From CAYMUL01 sp964393605 (lineage in GTDB: Bacteria; Bacteroidota; Ignavibacteria; Ignavibacteriales; Ignavibacteriaceae), in assembly GCA_964393605.1 (NCBI GenBank), contig CAYMUL010000014.1, positions 26,191 to 90,190 of the forward strand: a DNA stretch of 64,000 bases, read 5' to 3'. The notes under the pieces are model-generated. The model made no database searches, was not told the DNA's origin, and worked only from the letters and a program-made list of their open reading frames with translations. Positions 16,880 through 25,897 of this stretch are shown here, piece after piece; position 1 is the first letter of the stretch, and each line of letters opens with the position of its first letter. The translations under genes were made by a program, and so were the position numbers.

Positions 16880-19636
16880 ATGAAGATTAATGCCCGAATT
16901 CTTTTAATTAATTTTCTTGTTGTCTCAATTATAATCGGCGGCTCGGCGGTATCTTTTTACTCTATAGTCGAAGAGCTTCTCACTTCACAAGAATCAAAAA
17001 AACTTTTAAACTCTACCAATGATTTTCTGAACTTATTAGAATCTCAATTTCGCGAAATGGATCAATTCATTGGCGAAAAATTATCGCAGGATTCAGCTTT
17101 CACTTTTCAAAAATTTGAAGTACGGAATGATTCGCCAGTAGATTTTGTTTTTTCAATAGCAAACGATTCACTCATCTTTCCGAATAATGTAGCGGCAAAT
17201 TCCTTCATTCAAAAGCCAACGGGTATTTTTTCTATTAAAGAATTTGCATCGATTAATCCTTATCTACTCATCAGGAATATTAAAACTGAAAATAACAAAC
17301 TACTTTATTACGGTATTAATTTTTCGGGGAGAAGATTAGATGTGCTTTCACGCCAGATTAAAAGTGAGATAGCGGTATTTTTTAATACAGATATTGTTGT
17401 CTATTCGCATGAACAAACAAATGAAAAATATATTGGTTACATCAACAATGCATTTGAGCGGCTTTACAAAAAAAATAATTTTGAAATTCATTTTGAGGAT
17501 AGCGACGAGATTGCATTTTATGCGTCAATCTATCAAATAAGAGAATTCACTTATAAAGAAACAGCTTTCAACGTCCTGTTTTTTTCAACCATTGAAGAGT
17601 TTTCACTATTTCGCAAAGCACTTCAAAAAATCCTTACCGTGCTGGGATTAGCCGGTTTAGCACTCGGAATTGTTTTAACTTTATTATTCACCACAAAACT
17701 TAGAAATCAAATAACCGAACTGTATCGTGCTACTACAAATTTGAAGGAGGGAGATTACCAAAAGCGCATTTCAATTGTTAGTAAAGATGAAATCGGAAGT
17801 CTTGCAGAATCATTCAACAATATGCTCGATGAACTGCAGAAGCGTGAGCAACTCGCAATTCAGTACACTGAATTTCTTACTCTAATTAATAATCATCCTG
17901 CATTGAACGAGCTTTCTGAAGCGGCGGTGAAAAAAATTATTATGCTTGGCGATTTTTCCGGCGGTGCTTTGTCGCTTATTAGTGATGAACATTTAATTGA
18001 AGGGATTTATTCTTTCGGTAACGTTGCAACCAATAAAAATGAGACAGTCAACAATTTATATTTTTCCGCAATAGCCAAAAACCAGATCATTGAATTAGAT
18101 TTAAACAAAGACACACATGCGGTAAAAAATGAACCAACCTCAAGAAAAATTAACTATCTGATTATCATGCCCGTTGTGTACAACCAAAAAATTATTGCGA
18201 TACTTGAGTTCAGTGCAATAAAAAAACCATCGGCAGATATTAATGAATATATTCGTAAAGTAGTTGAACAACTCGCAATCGGTTTGGCAAATTCAATCAC
18301 ACTTAATCGTTTAGAAAAACTGATTGAACAATTAAAAGAATTAAACGCAAGCTATCAGAAACAGAATCTGGAAATAATTGAAAAGAATGATCGGCTTATG
18401 GCATTATCCGGTGCGCTTCGTAAGCAAACTGAAGAACTCGAAAGACAAAAAACAATTGCTGAAACGGCGGCAAAAACCAAAACACGCTTTCTCACTACAA
18501 TGAGTCATGAACTTCGAACTCCGATGAACTCAATAATCGGTTTAACGGATATTGTGGTGAACGATTCTAATCTTGATCCCAAAAACAAAGAAAGAATATT
18601 CATTGTAAATAAAAGCAGTAAGCGATTGATGAGTTTAATTAATGATGTGCTCGATGTTTCTAAAATTGAGGCGGGAAAACTTAATGTTAAATACCAATCT
18701 TTCTCGCTAATTAATTTTCTGAATGATATTAAATCATCTCTCAATCCTCTGGCGCAGGAAAAACAAATTGAACTAATATTCGAAATGAACTTCGAAAAAA
18801 ATATTATTATCAAAACGGATCAAATTAAACTTGAACAAATATTAACGAACATCCTCGGTAACGGAATCAAGTTCACATCGAAGGGATTTGTTAAATTGAA
18901 TTGTTGGATTAAAAATTATTCATTGAAGTTATTAATTGCCGATACGGGCATTGGTATTAATAAAAACGATTTGCGCTCTATCTTCGAAGAGTACGAGCAA
19001 GCAGAAAGCAGTATCATTCCCAAATATACCGGAACCGGTTTGGGGCTGTCGATTGCAAAAAATTTTACGGAACTTCTTGGTGGCACTATTTCCGTTCAAA
19101 GTGAATTGAACAAAGGAACAATTTTCACTTTGCAGATACCGACAGAAATATTTATACAAACAGAATTGGAACACGATGAAGAAGCGGAGTCAAAGAAATT
19201 CCTTCTCGAAACAAATGAAGAAAAATTTTCTGCTTCGGACAATTTACACTTCCCTTCAATATTAATTACCGAAGATGACCCTTCGAGTTTATTTACGATT
19301 TGTGAAATAGTAAAAGAAATTGATTGCAAAATTTTTACTGCAAAAAACGGAATTGAGTGTTTAGCCGCTTTAAATAAGGAGAATATTGATATCGTACTTC
19401 TTGATATTATGATGCCGGAGATGGATGGTTTTCAAGCGCTAAATGAAATACGAAAGAATGATTCGTGGAAAGAATTACCTGTGTTTGCAGTAACCGCAAA
19501 AGCTATGCAAGATGATTATGATACAATTTTCAAACATGGTTTTAATGGAATTTTTCCAAAACCGGTTGACCGCGAAGAACTTCTTTACAAATTAAATAAT
19601 GAGTTGAATAAACTGAAGGCTAAATCAAATGTATAA
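16880..19636 (+). CDS. Hybrid sensor histidine kinase with HAMP, GAF and receiver domains
   Basis: A 918-residue membrane kinase. A membrane segment at about 7-30 and another at about 252-275 bracket a periplasmic sensor of some 220 residues. A HAMP linker follows (about 275-328), then a GAF-like domain (about 335-470), a coiled coil, the dimerisation/phosphotransfer domain with H543 in FLTTMSHELRTPMNSIIG, an ATP-binding domain (DQIKLEQILTNILGNGIKF, ADTGIGI, GTGLGLSI) and a C-terminal receiver with D842 (VLLDIMMPEMDG). It overlaps the next response regulator gene by 8 bases. Signal unknown. Placement behind the secretin suggests it controls or responds to the pilus machine. Confidence 0.92.
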   Translation: MKINARILLINFLVVSIIIGGSAVSFYSIVEELLTSQESKKLLNSTNDFLNLLESQFREMDQFIGEKLSQDSAFTFQKFEVRNDSPVDFVFSIANDSLIFPNNVAANSFIQKPTGIFSIKEFASINPYLLIRNIKTENNKLLYYGINFSGRRLDVLSRQIKSEIAVFFNTDIVVYSHEQTNEKYIGYINNAFERLYKKNNFEIHFEDSDEIAFYASIYQIREFTYKETAFNVLFFSTIEEFSLFRKALQKILTVLGLAGLALGIVLTLLFTTKLRNQITELYRATTNLKEGDYQKRISIVSKDEIGSLAESFNNMLDELQKREQLAIQYTEFLTLINNHPALNELSEAAVKKIIMLGDFSGGALSLISDEHLIEGIYSFGNVATNKNETVNNLYFSAIAKNQIIELDLNKDTHAVKNEPTSRKINYLIIMPVVYNQKIIAILEFSAIKKPSADINEYIRKVVEQLAIGLANSITLNRLEKLIEQLKELNASYQKQNLEIIEKNDRLMALSGALRKQTEELERQKTIAETAAKTKTRFLTTMSHELRTPMNSIIGLTDIVVNDSNLDPKNKERIFIVNKSSKRLMSLINDVLDVSKIEAGKLNVKYQSFSLINFLNDIKSSLNPLAQEKQIELIFEMNFEKNIIIKTDQIKLEQILTNILGNGIKFTSKGFVKLNCWIKNYSLKLLIADTGIGINKNDLRSIFEEYEQAESSIIPKYTGTGLGLSIAKNFTELLGGTISVQSELNKGTIFTLQIPTEIFIQTELEHDEEAESKKFLLETNEEKFSASDNLHFPSILITEDDPSSLFTICEIVKEIDCKIFTAKNGIECLAALNKENIDIVLLDIMMPEMDGFQALNEIRKNDSWKELPVFAVTAKAMQDDYDTIFKHGFNGIFPKPVDREELLYKLNNELNKLKAKSNV

Positions 19637-20294
19637 AATTTTAATCGCCGATGATTATCCCGATAATCTTAATCTGCTTAACGATATCCTTATTAAAGCA
19701 GGGTATTCAACGATAAAAGCAACATCAGGATACGATGCTATCGATATTGCACGATCTGTTTTTCCCGATTTGATTTTGCTCGACATTATGATGCCGGAGA
19801 TGAGCGGGCTGGAAGTTTGCAAAACTTTGAAGGATGACGAAGCAACAAAAAATATTCCCGTAGTTATGGTTACTGCACGTGTTACCGCAGATGATACTCG
19901 CGCCGGATTTGATGCAGGCGCATTCGACTACATTAAAAAGCCGTTCAACAAAACTGAATTACTTGTGCGTGTTAAATCCGCTTTGCAATTAAATGAGGTT
20001 CAAAAACTTTTAGTTGAATCAGAAAAAATGAAATTATTTACTGCAACTGTTGTTACTGCAAATCATAAAATAAAGCAACCACTAACGCTGATAAATCTTT
20101 CTTTAACCGCAATGAAAAGAGAATTGGCTAATGAGATTGTTAATCGGGATGCGCTTCAGACTAAAATTGAGAACATCGGCACTGCGGTGGAAAGTATAAC
20201 TAAAATATTAGATCAGTTCAACTCCGTCGAACGTCCACAATTTTCCGAATATTTAAAAAATATTCAGATGGTAGATATTGATAAAACTAAATAA
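19629..20294 (+). CDS. Response regulator with C-terminal kinase-like helical tail
   Basis: A 221-residue protein. Residues 1-120 are a receiver domain with D52 (LILLDIMMPEMSG), T82 and K104 (KKPF). The 100-residue tail contains TANHKIKQPLTLINL, which resembles the H-box of a histidine kinase dimerisation domain with H146, but no ATP-binding domain follows. This could be a phosphotransfer (DHp/HPt-like) output or a shortened kinase. It overlaps the hybrid kinase gene and ends the pilus-linked operon at a hairpin. Mechanism is inference. Confidence 0.8.
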   Translation: MYKILIADDYPDNLNLLNDILIKAGYSTIKATSGYDAIDIARSVFPDLILLDIMMPEMSGLEVCKTLKDDEATKNIPVVMVTARVTADDTRAGFDAGAFDYIKKPFNKTELLVRVKSALQLNEVQKLLVESEKMKLFTATVVTANHKIKQPLTLINLSLTAMKRELANEIVNRDALQTKIENIGTAVESITKILDQFNSVERPQFSEYLKNIQMVDIDKTK

Positions 20295-20296
20295 AA

Positions 20297-20324
20297 AAGG
20301 TCGCACGAAAGTACGACCTCTTTT
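20297..20324 (+). terminator. Terminator at the end of the pilus/two-component operon
   Basis: The stem AGGTCG (20298-20303) pairs with CGACCT (20314-20319) and extends inward with one mismatch around a GAAA loop; TCTTTTC follows. It lies just after the stop at 20294 and faces the convergent thioredoxin gene, so it may serve both directions. Confidence 0.75.
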
Positions 20325-20342
20325 CAAAAGCAGATTTATTTT

Positions 20343-20675
20343 TTAATTCAAGTAAGGTTTTACTTTGTCTGCGAGATAAGATTTCGGCACTGCGCCAATT
20401 ACGGCATCAACAACTTTTCCATCCTTAAAAATTCCGAGTGTCGGTATGCTTCTGATTCCGTAGCTTGAAGCGACTTCCTGATTTTCATCTGTATTAACTT
20501 TTACGACTTTAAGCTGTCCATTGAATTCTTGAGCAATCTCATCAACGATTGGTGCAATCATTCTACATGGTCCACACCACGGAGCCCAAAAGTCAACCAA
20601 TACCGGCTTATCCGATTTTATTACTTCACTCTCAAAATTTTGATCAGTTCCTTCTACAATAAATTGGTTCATCAT
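20343..20675 (-). CDS. trxA: Thioredoxin
   Basis: A 110-residue cytoplasmic thioredoxin, the standard length for the family. The redox site is WCGPC (Cys34 and Cys37), with the buried Asp28 (VDFWAPW) and the cis-proline loop SIPT. It has no signal peptide. Two adjacent ATG codons are possible starts, preceded by AAGGAAA. It is a general disulfide reductase. It converges on the pilus-linked operon and is divergent from a SemiSWEET gene, so it is a single-gene unit. Confidence 0.95.
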   Translation of the reverse strand: MMNQFIVEGTDQNFESEVIKSDKPVLVDFWAPWCGPCRMIAPIVDEIAQEFNGQLKVVKVNTDENQEVASSYGIRSIPTLGIFKDGKVVDAVIGAVPKSYLADKVKPYLN

Positions 20676-20752
20676 TTTCCTTAAACTATTATTTTAAATT
20701 ATGTGGTCGTATGATGATGATGTGTAACTTTGGTTTCAAAAAAGATAAGTTA

Positions 20753-21031
20753 ATGGAAATAGTTACACAAATATTCGGATTCGTCGCGGCATCTTTTACA
20801 ACAGGTGCTTTTATTCCGCAAGCAATTAAAGTTTATAAAACAAACTCAACCGCCGATATTGCTCTCGGAACATTTTTGCTTTTTACTTTCGGCACGGCAT
20901 TGTGGCTCATATATGGAATTTTGATTTGGTCTTTGCCAATAATCTTTGCGAATATAATTTCTGTTTGCTTCGCGTGTTATATTCTTGTAAAGAAAATTAT
21001 GAATGATGTTTATAAAAGAAAAGATTCTTGA
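20753..21031 (+). CDS. SemiSWEET-type transporter
   Basis: A 92-residue membrane protein of the SemiSWEET (MtN3/saliva, PQ-loop) family: three transmembrane helices forming half of a sugar transporter that works as a dimer. The PQ motif is in TGAFIPQAIKVYKT. Further signs are the first helix IFGFVAASFTTGAF and the last helix FANIISVCFACYILV. I start it at the ATG at 20753, because the 14 codons upstream (a run of Met, then polar residues) are unlike the family, where the protein opens right before helix 1. Substrate is unknown; bacterial members move small sugars. Confidence 0.85.
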   Translation: MEIVTQIFGFVAASFTTGAFIPQAIKVYKTNSTADIALGTFLLFTFGTALWLIYGILIWSLPIIFANIISVCFACYILVKKIMNDVYKRKDS

Positions 21032-21187
21032 ATTATCAATCTTCCATTTGAGTGGAGGTAGATTTGTGAAAGGATTCCTTAAAAAAAGTAATCATTAAAA
21101 CACATTTGCAGATTCTTCTCATGAATATATTTCGATAATTAGAATGTAATTCAAACATTAGAGATAGACATTCCAGGAAATCTCAAA

Positions 21188-21709
21188 CTATTTCTCGTTC
21201 CCAAGCTCCATGATAATATAATTATCAACGTTGTTGTATTCGCGATTTGGTACTAATCGAAAATTATTTTTCATAAGAAGTTTTGTTGAACTTTCATTTT
21301 CTTTGTGAGTAAAAGCAATTATTTTTTTCAACTTCAATTTTTCGATCGCAAATTCAATAACTGCTTTTAATGCTTCGTTCATAATTCCACGCCCTTGGAA
21401 TTTGGGGAAAAGCTCGTATCCAATTTCTGCAGTTGATCTATCTTTAGAAAAATTCCACAAGCAAATTGTCCCGACAAGATCAATATCCTCTTTGAGACAA
21501 ATCGCCCAGTAAAACCATTTGTCATCTGCAATGCCATCGTTAATATTATAAATAAACGCTTGCGCGGATTCGATCGAAATTGCTTTCGGGCGGTCGATAA
21601 ATTTATTTACACGTTCGTCCGAGCGAAGCAGAAAAATATTTTTATCATCTGTCTCAACAAGTTGCCGCAATGTTAAACGAGCGGTAGCTAATTCAGGAAA
21701 AGGATGCAT
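21188..21709 (-). CDS. GNAT acetyltransferase (RimJ/RimL-like)
   Basis: A 173-residue GCN5-related N-acetyltransferase. It opens with TARLTLRQLVETDD, the usual start of RimJ/RimL-type enzymes, and carries the acetyl-CoA binding loop FPKFQGRGIMNEAL (the Q/R-x-x-G-x-G/A element) and a C-terminal ENESSTKLLMKNNFR motif. The acceptor could be a ribosomal-protein N-terminus or a small molecule. Its start overlaps the end of a truncated membrane regulator ORF by 17 bases. Confidence 0.88.
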   Translation of the reverse strand: MHPFPELATARLTLRQLVETDDKNIFLLRSDERVNKFIDRPKAISIESAQAFIYNINDGIADDKWFYWAICLKEDIDLVGTICLWNFSKDRSTAEIGYELFPKFQGRGIMNEALKAVIEFAIEKLKLKKIIAFTHKENESSTKLLMKNNFRLVPNREYNNVDNYIIMELGNEK

Positions 21710-22028
21710 AGTGCAGTGTGAACCAATTCATTGAAATCAAATTCCTTTTTCTTTTGAATTTAAAAGTTAAATAGAGATATAAAAGTGGACAGAAGAGAAA
21801 TCCGAACGGAACGCAAATTAAATACAACGAAGGAATTGCCGTTATGATTTGGAAAGACCAAACCTCAAACCAAAAGCTAAAGATGAACATCGAATTTGTA
21901 AAGAGAAACAAACACAACAACGAATGATCTTTTCTTTTCGTGAAGAAAAGATAAATTGAAAATGTGAAAAACTGAAACGCCGTTATCAGCAAGAAATATT
22001 TTGTTCGTTCAGTTAAATCGTCAGTCAT
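21693..22028 (-). pseudogene. Truncated N-terminal stub of a membrane-anchored AraC-family regulator
   Basis: A 111-residue frame with three predicted membrane helices. Its sequence (PFGFLFCPLLYLYLTFKFKRK) resembles the N-terminal membrane half of the complete membrane AraC protein at 58870-60111 (PMPFLYGPLWYFYTKTLTTPKRR), but it stops where the next membrane helices and the C-terminal DNA-binding domain should follow. The frame runs into the start of the GNAT gene. I read it as the remnant of a deletion. It might still be expressed as a small membrane protein: its ATG directly abuts the stop of the DUF433 gene. Confidence 0.55.
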
Positions 22029-22280
22029 TCAAATCAAATTTATTTTCATTGATGAATCAGACTTTAGGATGTAATTTCTATCCATGATTTGTGAGGCGAA
22101 TTTTAAACAAGCTTTGATATCATCCAAATCGAGTGAAGGATATTGTTTCAAAATTTCAGTTTCGGATTCTCCTGCCGATAGAAATTCAATAATTGTTTGA
22201 GCAGTTATTCTTGTGCCCCTGATGATTGGTTTACCGTTACAAATTTTCTCGTCGATTACTATTCTGTCTGTTAGTTGCAT
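22029..22280 (-). CDS. DUF433 protein (antitoxin-like), apparently orphan
   Basis: An 83-residue protein of the DUF433 family, with the core signature ICNGKPIIRGTRITAQTI and a following helix-turn-helix-like segment (GESETEILKQYPSLDLDDIKACL). DUF433 proteins are often partnered with a PIN-like DUF5615 toxin gene just downstream. Here the downstream position holds the truncated membrane-regulator stub, so no toxin is visible. Antitoxin function is therefore family-level inference. Confidence 0.85.
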   Translation of the reverse strand: MQLTDRIVIDEKICNGKPIIRGTRITAQTIIEFLSAGESETEILKQYPSLDLDDIKACLKFASQIMDRNYILKSDSSMKINLI

Positions 22281-22336
22281 TTTTTAACCTCAAAATAAGA
22301 ATTGTTGTTGCGAAAAGTTAATCACGAAAATATTTT

Positions 22337-22660
22337 TTACGCTTCAACTTCTTTAATCATCACAAGCATCATTTTGAAGCGTTCGATTGCTTTCAATGCG
22401 TGCGGAATGTTTGCAGGAAGTAAAATCATTTCTTCTTTTTCTAAAATAAAATAATCATCTCCGATTTTTATTTCAACTTTACCATCGAGAACTGTAACGA
22501 ATGCATCAAACGGTGCAGTATGTTCGCTAAGTGCTTCCCCTTTATCAAATGCGAATACCGTTAATGTTCCGCTTTTCTTTTTGATTAGAGTTTTACTGAC
22601 AACCGAACCGGATTGATATTCTATAATCGAGTTCGATCTTAAAATTTTTTCTTCGTTCAT
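22337..22660 (-). CDS. Small cupin-domain protein
   Basis: A 107-residue single-domain cupin (beta barrel). Motif 1 is partly present (KGEALSEHTAPFDAFVTVLDG, with one His) and motif 2 is LLPANIPHALKAIE, so metal ligands would be fewer than in canonical cupins. The family includes small sensors and enzymes; no substrate can be given. It begins 4 bases downstream of the MATE-like transporter gene on the same strand, so it is probably co-transcribed and might relate to its substrate. Confidence 0.85.
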   Translation of the reverse strand: MNEEKILRSNSIIEYQSGSVVSKTLIKKKSGTLTVFAFDKGEALSEHTAPFDAFVTVLDGKVEIKIGDDYFILEKEEMILLPANIPHALKAIERFKMMLVMIKEVEA

Positions 22661-22664
22661 TTTT

Positions 22665-23966
22665 TTATCCTTTCAATTTTATTTTTTCTTTAACTGAATT
22701 AAATGGAAACATCAAATAGATGTTTGCGCCGATCCTTCCCAAAGTATAACCGATAACTGCCGCAGTAACTCCGACCCATTCCGTAAAATTTATTGCCCAC
22801 AAAAGCATTAGGCACATCAATCCAACTTCTATAATCGTTGCAGTCGAAATGGGAGTTGTTCTTTTTCCATACATCAAAATTGAACGCTGAAAACCGATGA
22901 GCACGGTTAGAGAGGGAAAGATTGTGTAAATCATTAGCGGCAAATAACCAAGCCGTGCGATTTCAGTCGCAAGCCCCGAAACATTTATCAACCAAATTTC
23001 TGAAAGAGGAGTTAAAGAAATCATTGCGAGTAAAGCAACTGACGAAGTTGCAAGAGCGTATGCAAATCGCTTTAATATTTTATAGTCGTCGTATGTTCTC
23101 AAAAGTGCCAACGCAACTTCTTGATATGATAGCCCAACACTTCTAAAAATAAAAACAAGAGAATTTATTACGGGCAATAACGCCAACGACTCAATCGGCA
23201 TTTTTGCACGTCCGACAAAATATGTTACGACAGGATGAATACCCAGAGAAATGAATGCCATCATCGCAAGAGGAAAATAAAATTTCCAAATTTCTGCATA
23301 ACTGATTTCTTCAAATTCATTATTCGCGGAAACTTTTTTAACAATTCTGGAAGCCATCAACCGCGTTGCAATTGCTTCTGCAATAACACCGGTAGACAAT
23401 GCCGTTGCCCCGACAATCACTCCGCTTGTTTTGGAAAAGAAGAGTATGAACGCTGTTGTAGTCATTGCACACAAACGAACGAATGTTCCATAAGCAACCC
23501 GCTTCGTCAATTTATTTCTTATTAAAATTCCTTGATAAAATCTTCTGTAACCAATTGCGGCGGGCCAGGGAATTAAAATCATTATTGCGTAGTTAGTCAG
23601 CTCGGAAATTTCTTGCGGAAGTTTCATCAAATCAATTCCGATGAAAGAAAATATTTGCGGAATTGAAATCAACAACATAATTACCGTTGCCGCGATATTG
23701 ATGGCAAGCGTGAAGTTTTTCAGTTTTAAAAAAGATGTGCGGGTTTTAACCAGTGCTGTTGATGCGCTGAGCATCATTATTACCGGAGCTTCAATCATCA
23801 GTGCGAAAGCAAATGCAACTCCGTAAGCGGCAAGATTGAATTCCGGTTCGCCGAGGCGCGCAATTAGTGCCGTCAGAAAAGGTCCTTCTATCGACATCAT
23901 AATCCATGTTGAATAGAGAGGTAACCAGAATTTTAATACACGTTTGTAAGTTAGTTTTGTTTCGAT
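22665..23966 (-). CDS. MATE/flippase-like membrane transporter with non-ATG start
   Basis: A polytopic inner-membrane protein of about 433 residues with about 12 helices, resembling MATE-type or polysaccharide flippase-type exporters. The first ATG in frame is at 23900, but the frame is open further upstream and encodes YKRVLKFWLPLYSTWIMM, a proper first helix for the family. The most natural start is an ATC at 23964-23966 (ATC-GAA-ACA-AAA, which would read Met-Glu-Thr-Lys), with the purine-rich GGAAATAAA before it; an ATT at 23979-23981 is the other option. No ATG, GTG or TTG lies in the extension. Either a rare start codon is used or the start has been mutated. Substrate unknown. Confidence 0.75.
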   Translation of the reverse strand: METKLTYKRVLKFWLPLYSTWIMMSIEGPFLTALIARLGEPEFNLAAYGVAFAFALMIEAPVIMMLSASTALVKTRTSFLKLKNFTLAINIAATVIMLLISIPQIFSFIGIDLMKLPQEISELTNYAIMILIPWPAAIGYRRFYQGILIRNKLTKRVAYGTFVRLCAMTTTAFILFFSKTSGVIVGATALSTGVIAEAIATRLMASRIVKKVSANNEFEEISYAEIWKFYFPLAMMAFISLGIHPVVTYFVGRAKMPIESLALLPVINSLVFIFRSVGLSYQEVALALLRTYDDYKILKRFAYALATSSVALLAMISLTPLSEIWLINVSGLATEIARLGYLPLMIYTIFPSLTVLIGFQRSILMYGKRTTPISTATIIEVGLMCLMLLWAINFTEWVGVTAAVIGYTLGRIGANIYLMFPFNSVKEKIKLKG

Positions 23967-24066
23967 TTTATTTCCAAAAATTTACAAAACAAAATTAATG
24001 AGAATCGGTTGATTAGCGGGAGTTCAAATTATTCACTTTCATATTTAGATATAATTAATCGGAATA

Positions 24067-25185
24067 TTAATCGAACCATTTTTTCCTTTTGAAATAATAA
24101 AGCATTCCTCCGCCCACAGCCAGCATAAACCCAAGCGATAGAAAATATCCGTAACGCCACCCAAGCTCCGGCATGAATTTAAAATTCATTCCATAAACTC
24201 CGGCAATAAATGTTAATGGAATAAATATAGTTGCAATTATCGTCAACACTTTCATTACTTCATTCATTTTATTACTGACGGAGGAGAGATAGATATCAAC
24301 CATGTGTGAACAGAGTTCGCGATATGTTTCTATAATATCAATTATTTGTAGAATATGATCGGAAACATCTTTTAGATAAATTTTTGTTTGGTTTGTGATT
24401 AACGCATCGCTCGAACGCATAAGGTTATTTATAACATCTCTTTCGGGCCAGGTTGTTCTTCGCAGTACAAGTAAATTTCTTTTTATCATATTTATTCGAA
24501 GCAAAGTTTCCTTTGTCGGTGAAGTCAACAATTCTTCTTCGATGTTCTCGATATCCGTTCCGACGGATTCCAACGCGGGGAATATTTCATCGACAAGCAA
24601 ATCTATTAGTGTATAAAGAAGATAATCTACATCCGATTTTCTATGACGGCTCGAATCAAGTTGAATTCTTTTCCTGATTGGCTCGAATGGATCGCCGCCA
24701 TGTTCAATTACCGTAACCAACAATTCTTTTCTATAAAAAATATCAATCTCGTCTGTGTGCAGTGAATCATTCTTTGTTACTCTGTTAAATGTAATAAATG
24801 AATGTTCGGCGTACTGATCAAGTTTTGGCGATTGCCCCGATGTTACAACATCTTCCATCGCAAGAGGATGAAGATTGAAAACCTCGCCGAACTTTTTGAA
24901 TTGCTCAACTTCAATCGGGTTGATAACGTTAATCCAATTAATAAATCCAGGTTTGAAAAATGGGATGCATTCTTCGAGTCTATCAAATTTTTTTTCAAGA
25001 TAAACTTCGTTCGAATATTGAACAAAAATAATTTCGGCGCGAACTTTTTCTTCTCTCTCCCGCTTTATTAATACGCCGGGAGACGTTCCCGGTTTTTCGA
25101 ATCTCTTTTTCGGGATGACGTATTGTATTGAGCGTTTAATGGGCTTAAGAGCACTCGCGGTTTTATTTTTTATTTTGGAATTCAT
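24067..25185 (-). CDS. corA: CorA-family magnesium/cobalt transporter
   Basis: A 372-residue divalent-cation channel. A long cytoplasmic N-terminal domain (to about residue 300) includes the family helix stretch TDIENIEEELL and a long stalk helix. Two C-terminal membrane helices flank the selectivity loop with the signature Gly-Met-Asn (GVYGMNF). The end (YYFKRKKWFD) has the basic tail typical of CorA. It forms a pentamer in the inner membrane. The first 30 residues are an extra basic stretch. It stands alone, upstream of the MATE-like gene with a gap of about 100 bases. Confidence 0.93.
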   Translation of the reverse strand: MNSKIKNKTASALKPIKRSIQYVIPKKRFEKPGTSPGVLIKREREEKVRAEIIFVQYSNEVYLEKKFDRLEECIPFFKPGFINWINVINPIEVEQFKKFGEVFNLHPLAMEDVVTSGQSPKLDQYAEHSFITFNRVTKNDSLHTDEIDIFYRKELLVTVIEHGGDPFEPIRKRIQLDSSRHRKSDVDYLLYTLIDLLVDEIFPALESVGTDIENIEEELLTSPTKETLLRINMIKRNLLVLRRTTWPERDVINNLMRSSDALITNQTKIYLKDVSDHILQIIDIIETYRELCSHMVDIYLSSVSNKMNEVMKVLTIIATIFIPLTFIAGVYGMNFKFMPELGWRYGYFLSLGFMLAVGGGMLYYFKRKKWFD

Positions 25186-25329
25186 TGTATTTATTCAACT
25201 TTTAGTAACAGATATTTTATTGAAGTGATATTAAACTAACAAAAAGAATTTGATCCTCAAAAAAGAAATTTGAATTAATTATTAATATGAGTAATTTTAT
25301 TTCAACGAATGTAACATAAAAGGAGTTGC

Positions 25330-25830
25330 TTGAAATCGTTCTACACTTTTAACTTTTTTATAATTCTCGTTCTCGCGGCGAAAATCAGTTTACCGCAGGC
25401 GAATGATACAACCCAAGTTCAAACCGATGAGAATTGGAGTTTTATACAAAACACCGGTACAGGAGTCGGGTTATGGGTTGGAGCGGCATCCGGTGCAGGA
25501 TTCTCTCTTCGCATTCAGGGAAAGCCTGAGCAAGTTGGTGGGCAATTGACAGGATATCTCATTAAATTCGGTGATGAAATTGACGGTTCCATCGGTATGG
25601 CTTTATATTATCCTGTGCTTGTACTTCACTCGTCCCGTTATATGTTTTATGCGGGCTATGGATATTTCAGCGATGCAAAAGCCGAGAGCCGCGCCGGAAT
25701 TGGCTTTATCGGCGAGTGGAATTACTATCGACATTTAACAGTCAATATCGCGATTGATGCACTCACATATTTTTCTGATAATGATTTCGTGATACCGCTT
25801 GTCTCCGGCGGATTTTTTATCTATTTCTAA
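25330..25830 (+). CDS. Exported protein, probably small outer-membrane barrel
   Basis: A 166-residue protein starting at TTG, chosen because AGGAG lies four bases before it and it gives a full signal peptide (NFFIILVLAAKISLPQA). The mature part is Gly-, Tyr- and Phe-rich with alternating hydrophobic residues (GVGLWVGAASGAGFSLRI, YMFYAGYGYFSDAKA, GIGFIGEWNYYRHLTV) and ends in Phe (FFIYF). That looks like an eight-strand outer-membrane beta barrel. No named family was recognised. Confidence 0.7.
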   Translation: MKSFYTFNFFIILVLAAKISLPQANDTTQVQTDENWSFIQNTGTGVGLWVGAASGAGFSLRIQGKPEQVGGQLTGYLIKFGDEIDGSIGMALYYPVLVLHSSRYMFYAGYGYFSDAKAESRAGIGFIGEWNYYRHLTVNIAIDALTYFSDNDFVIPLVSGGFFIYF

Positions 25831-25897
25831 ATTCTATTTCCGGTTGACTGCTTTTTTGAAAATTAAATTTGAAAAATAAAATTACAGAGGAAAATTT

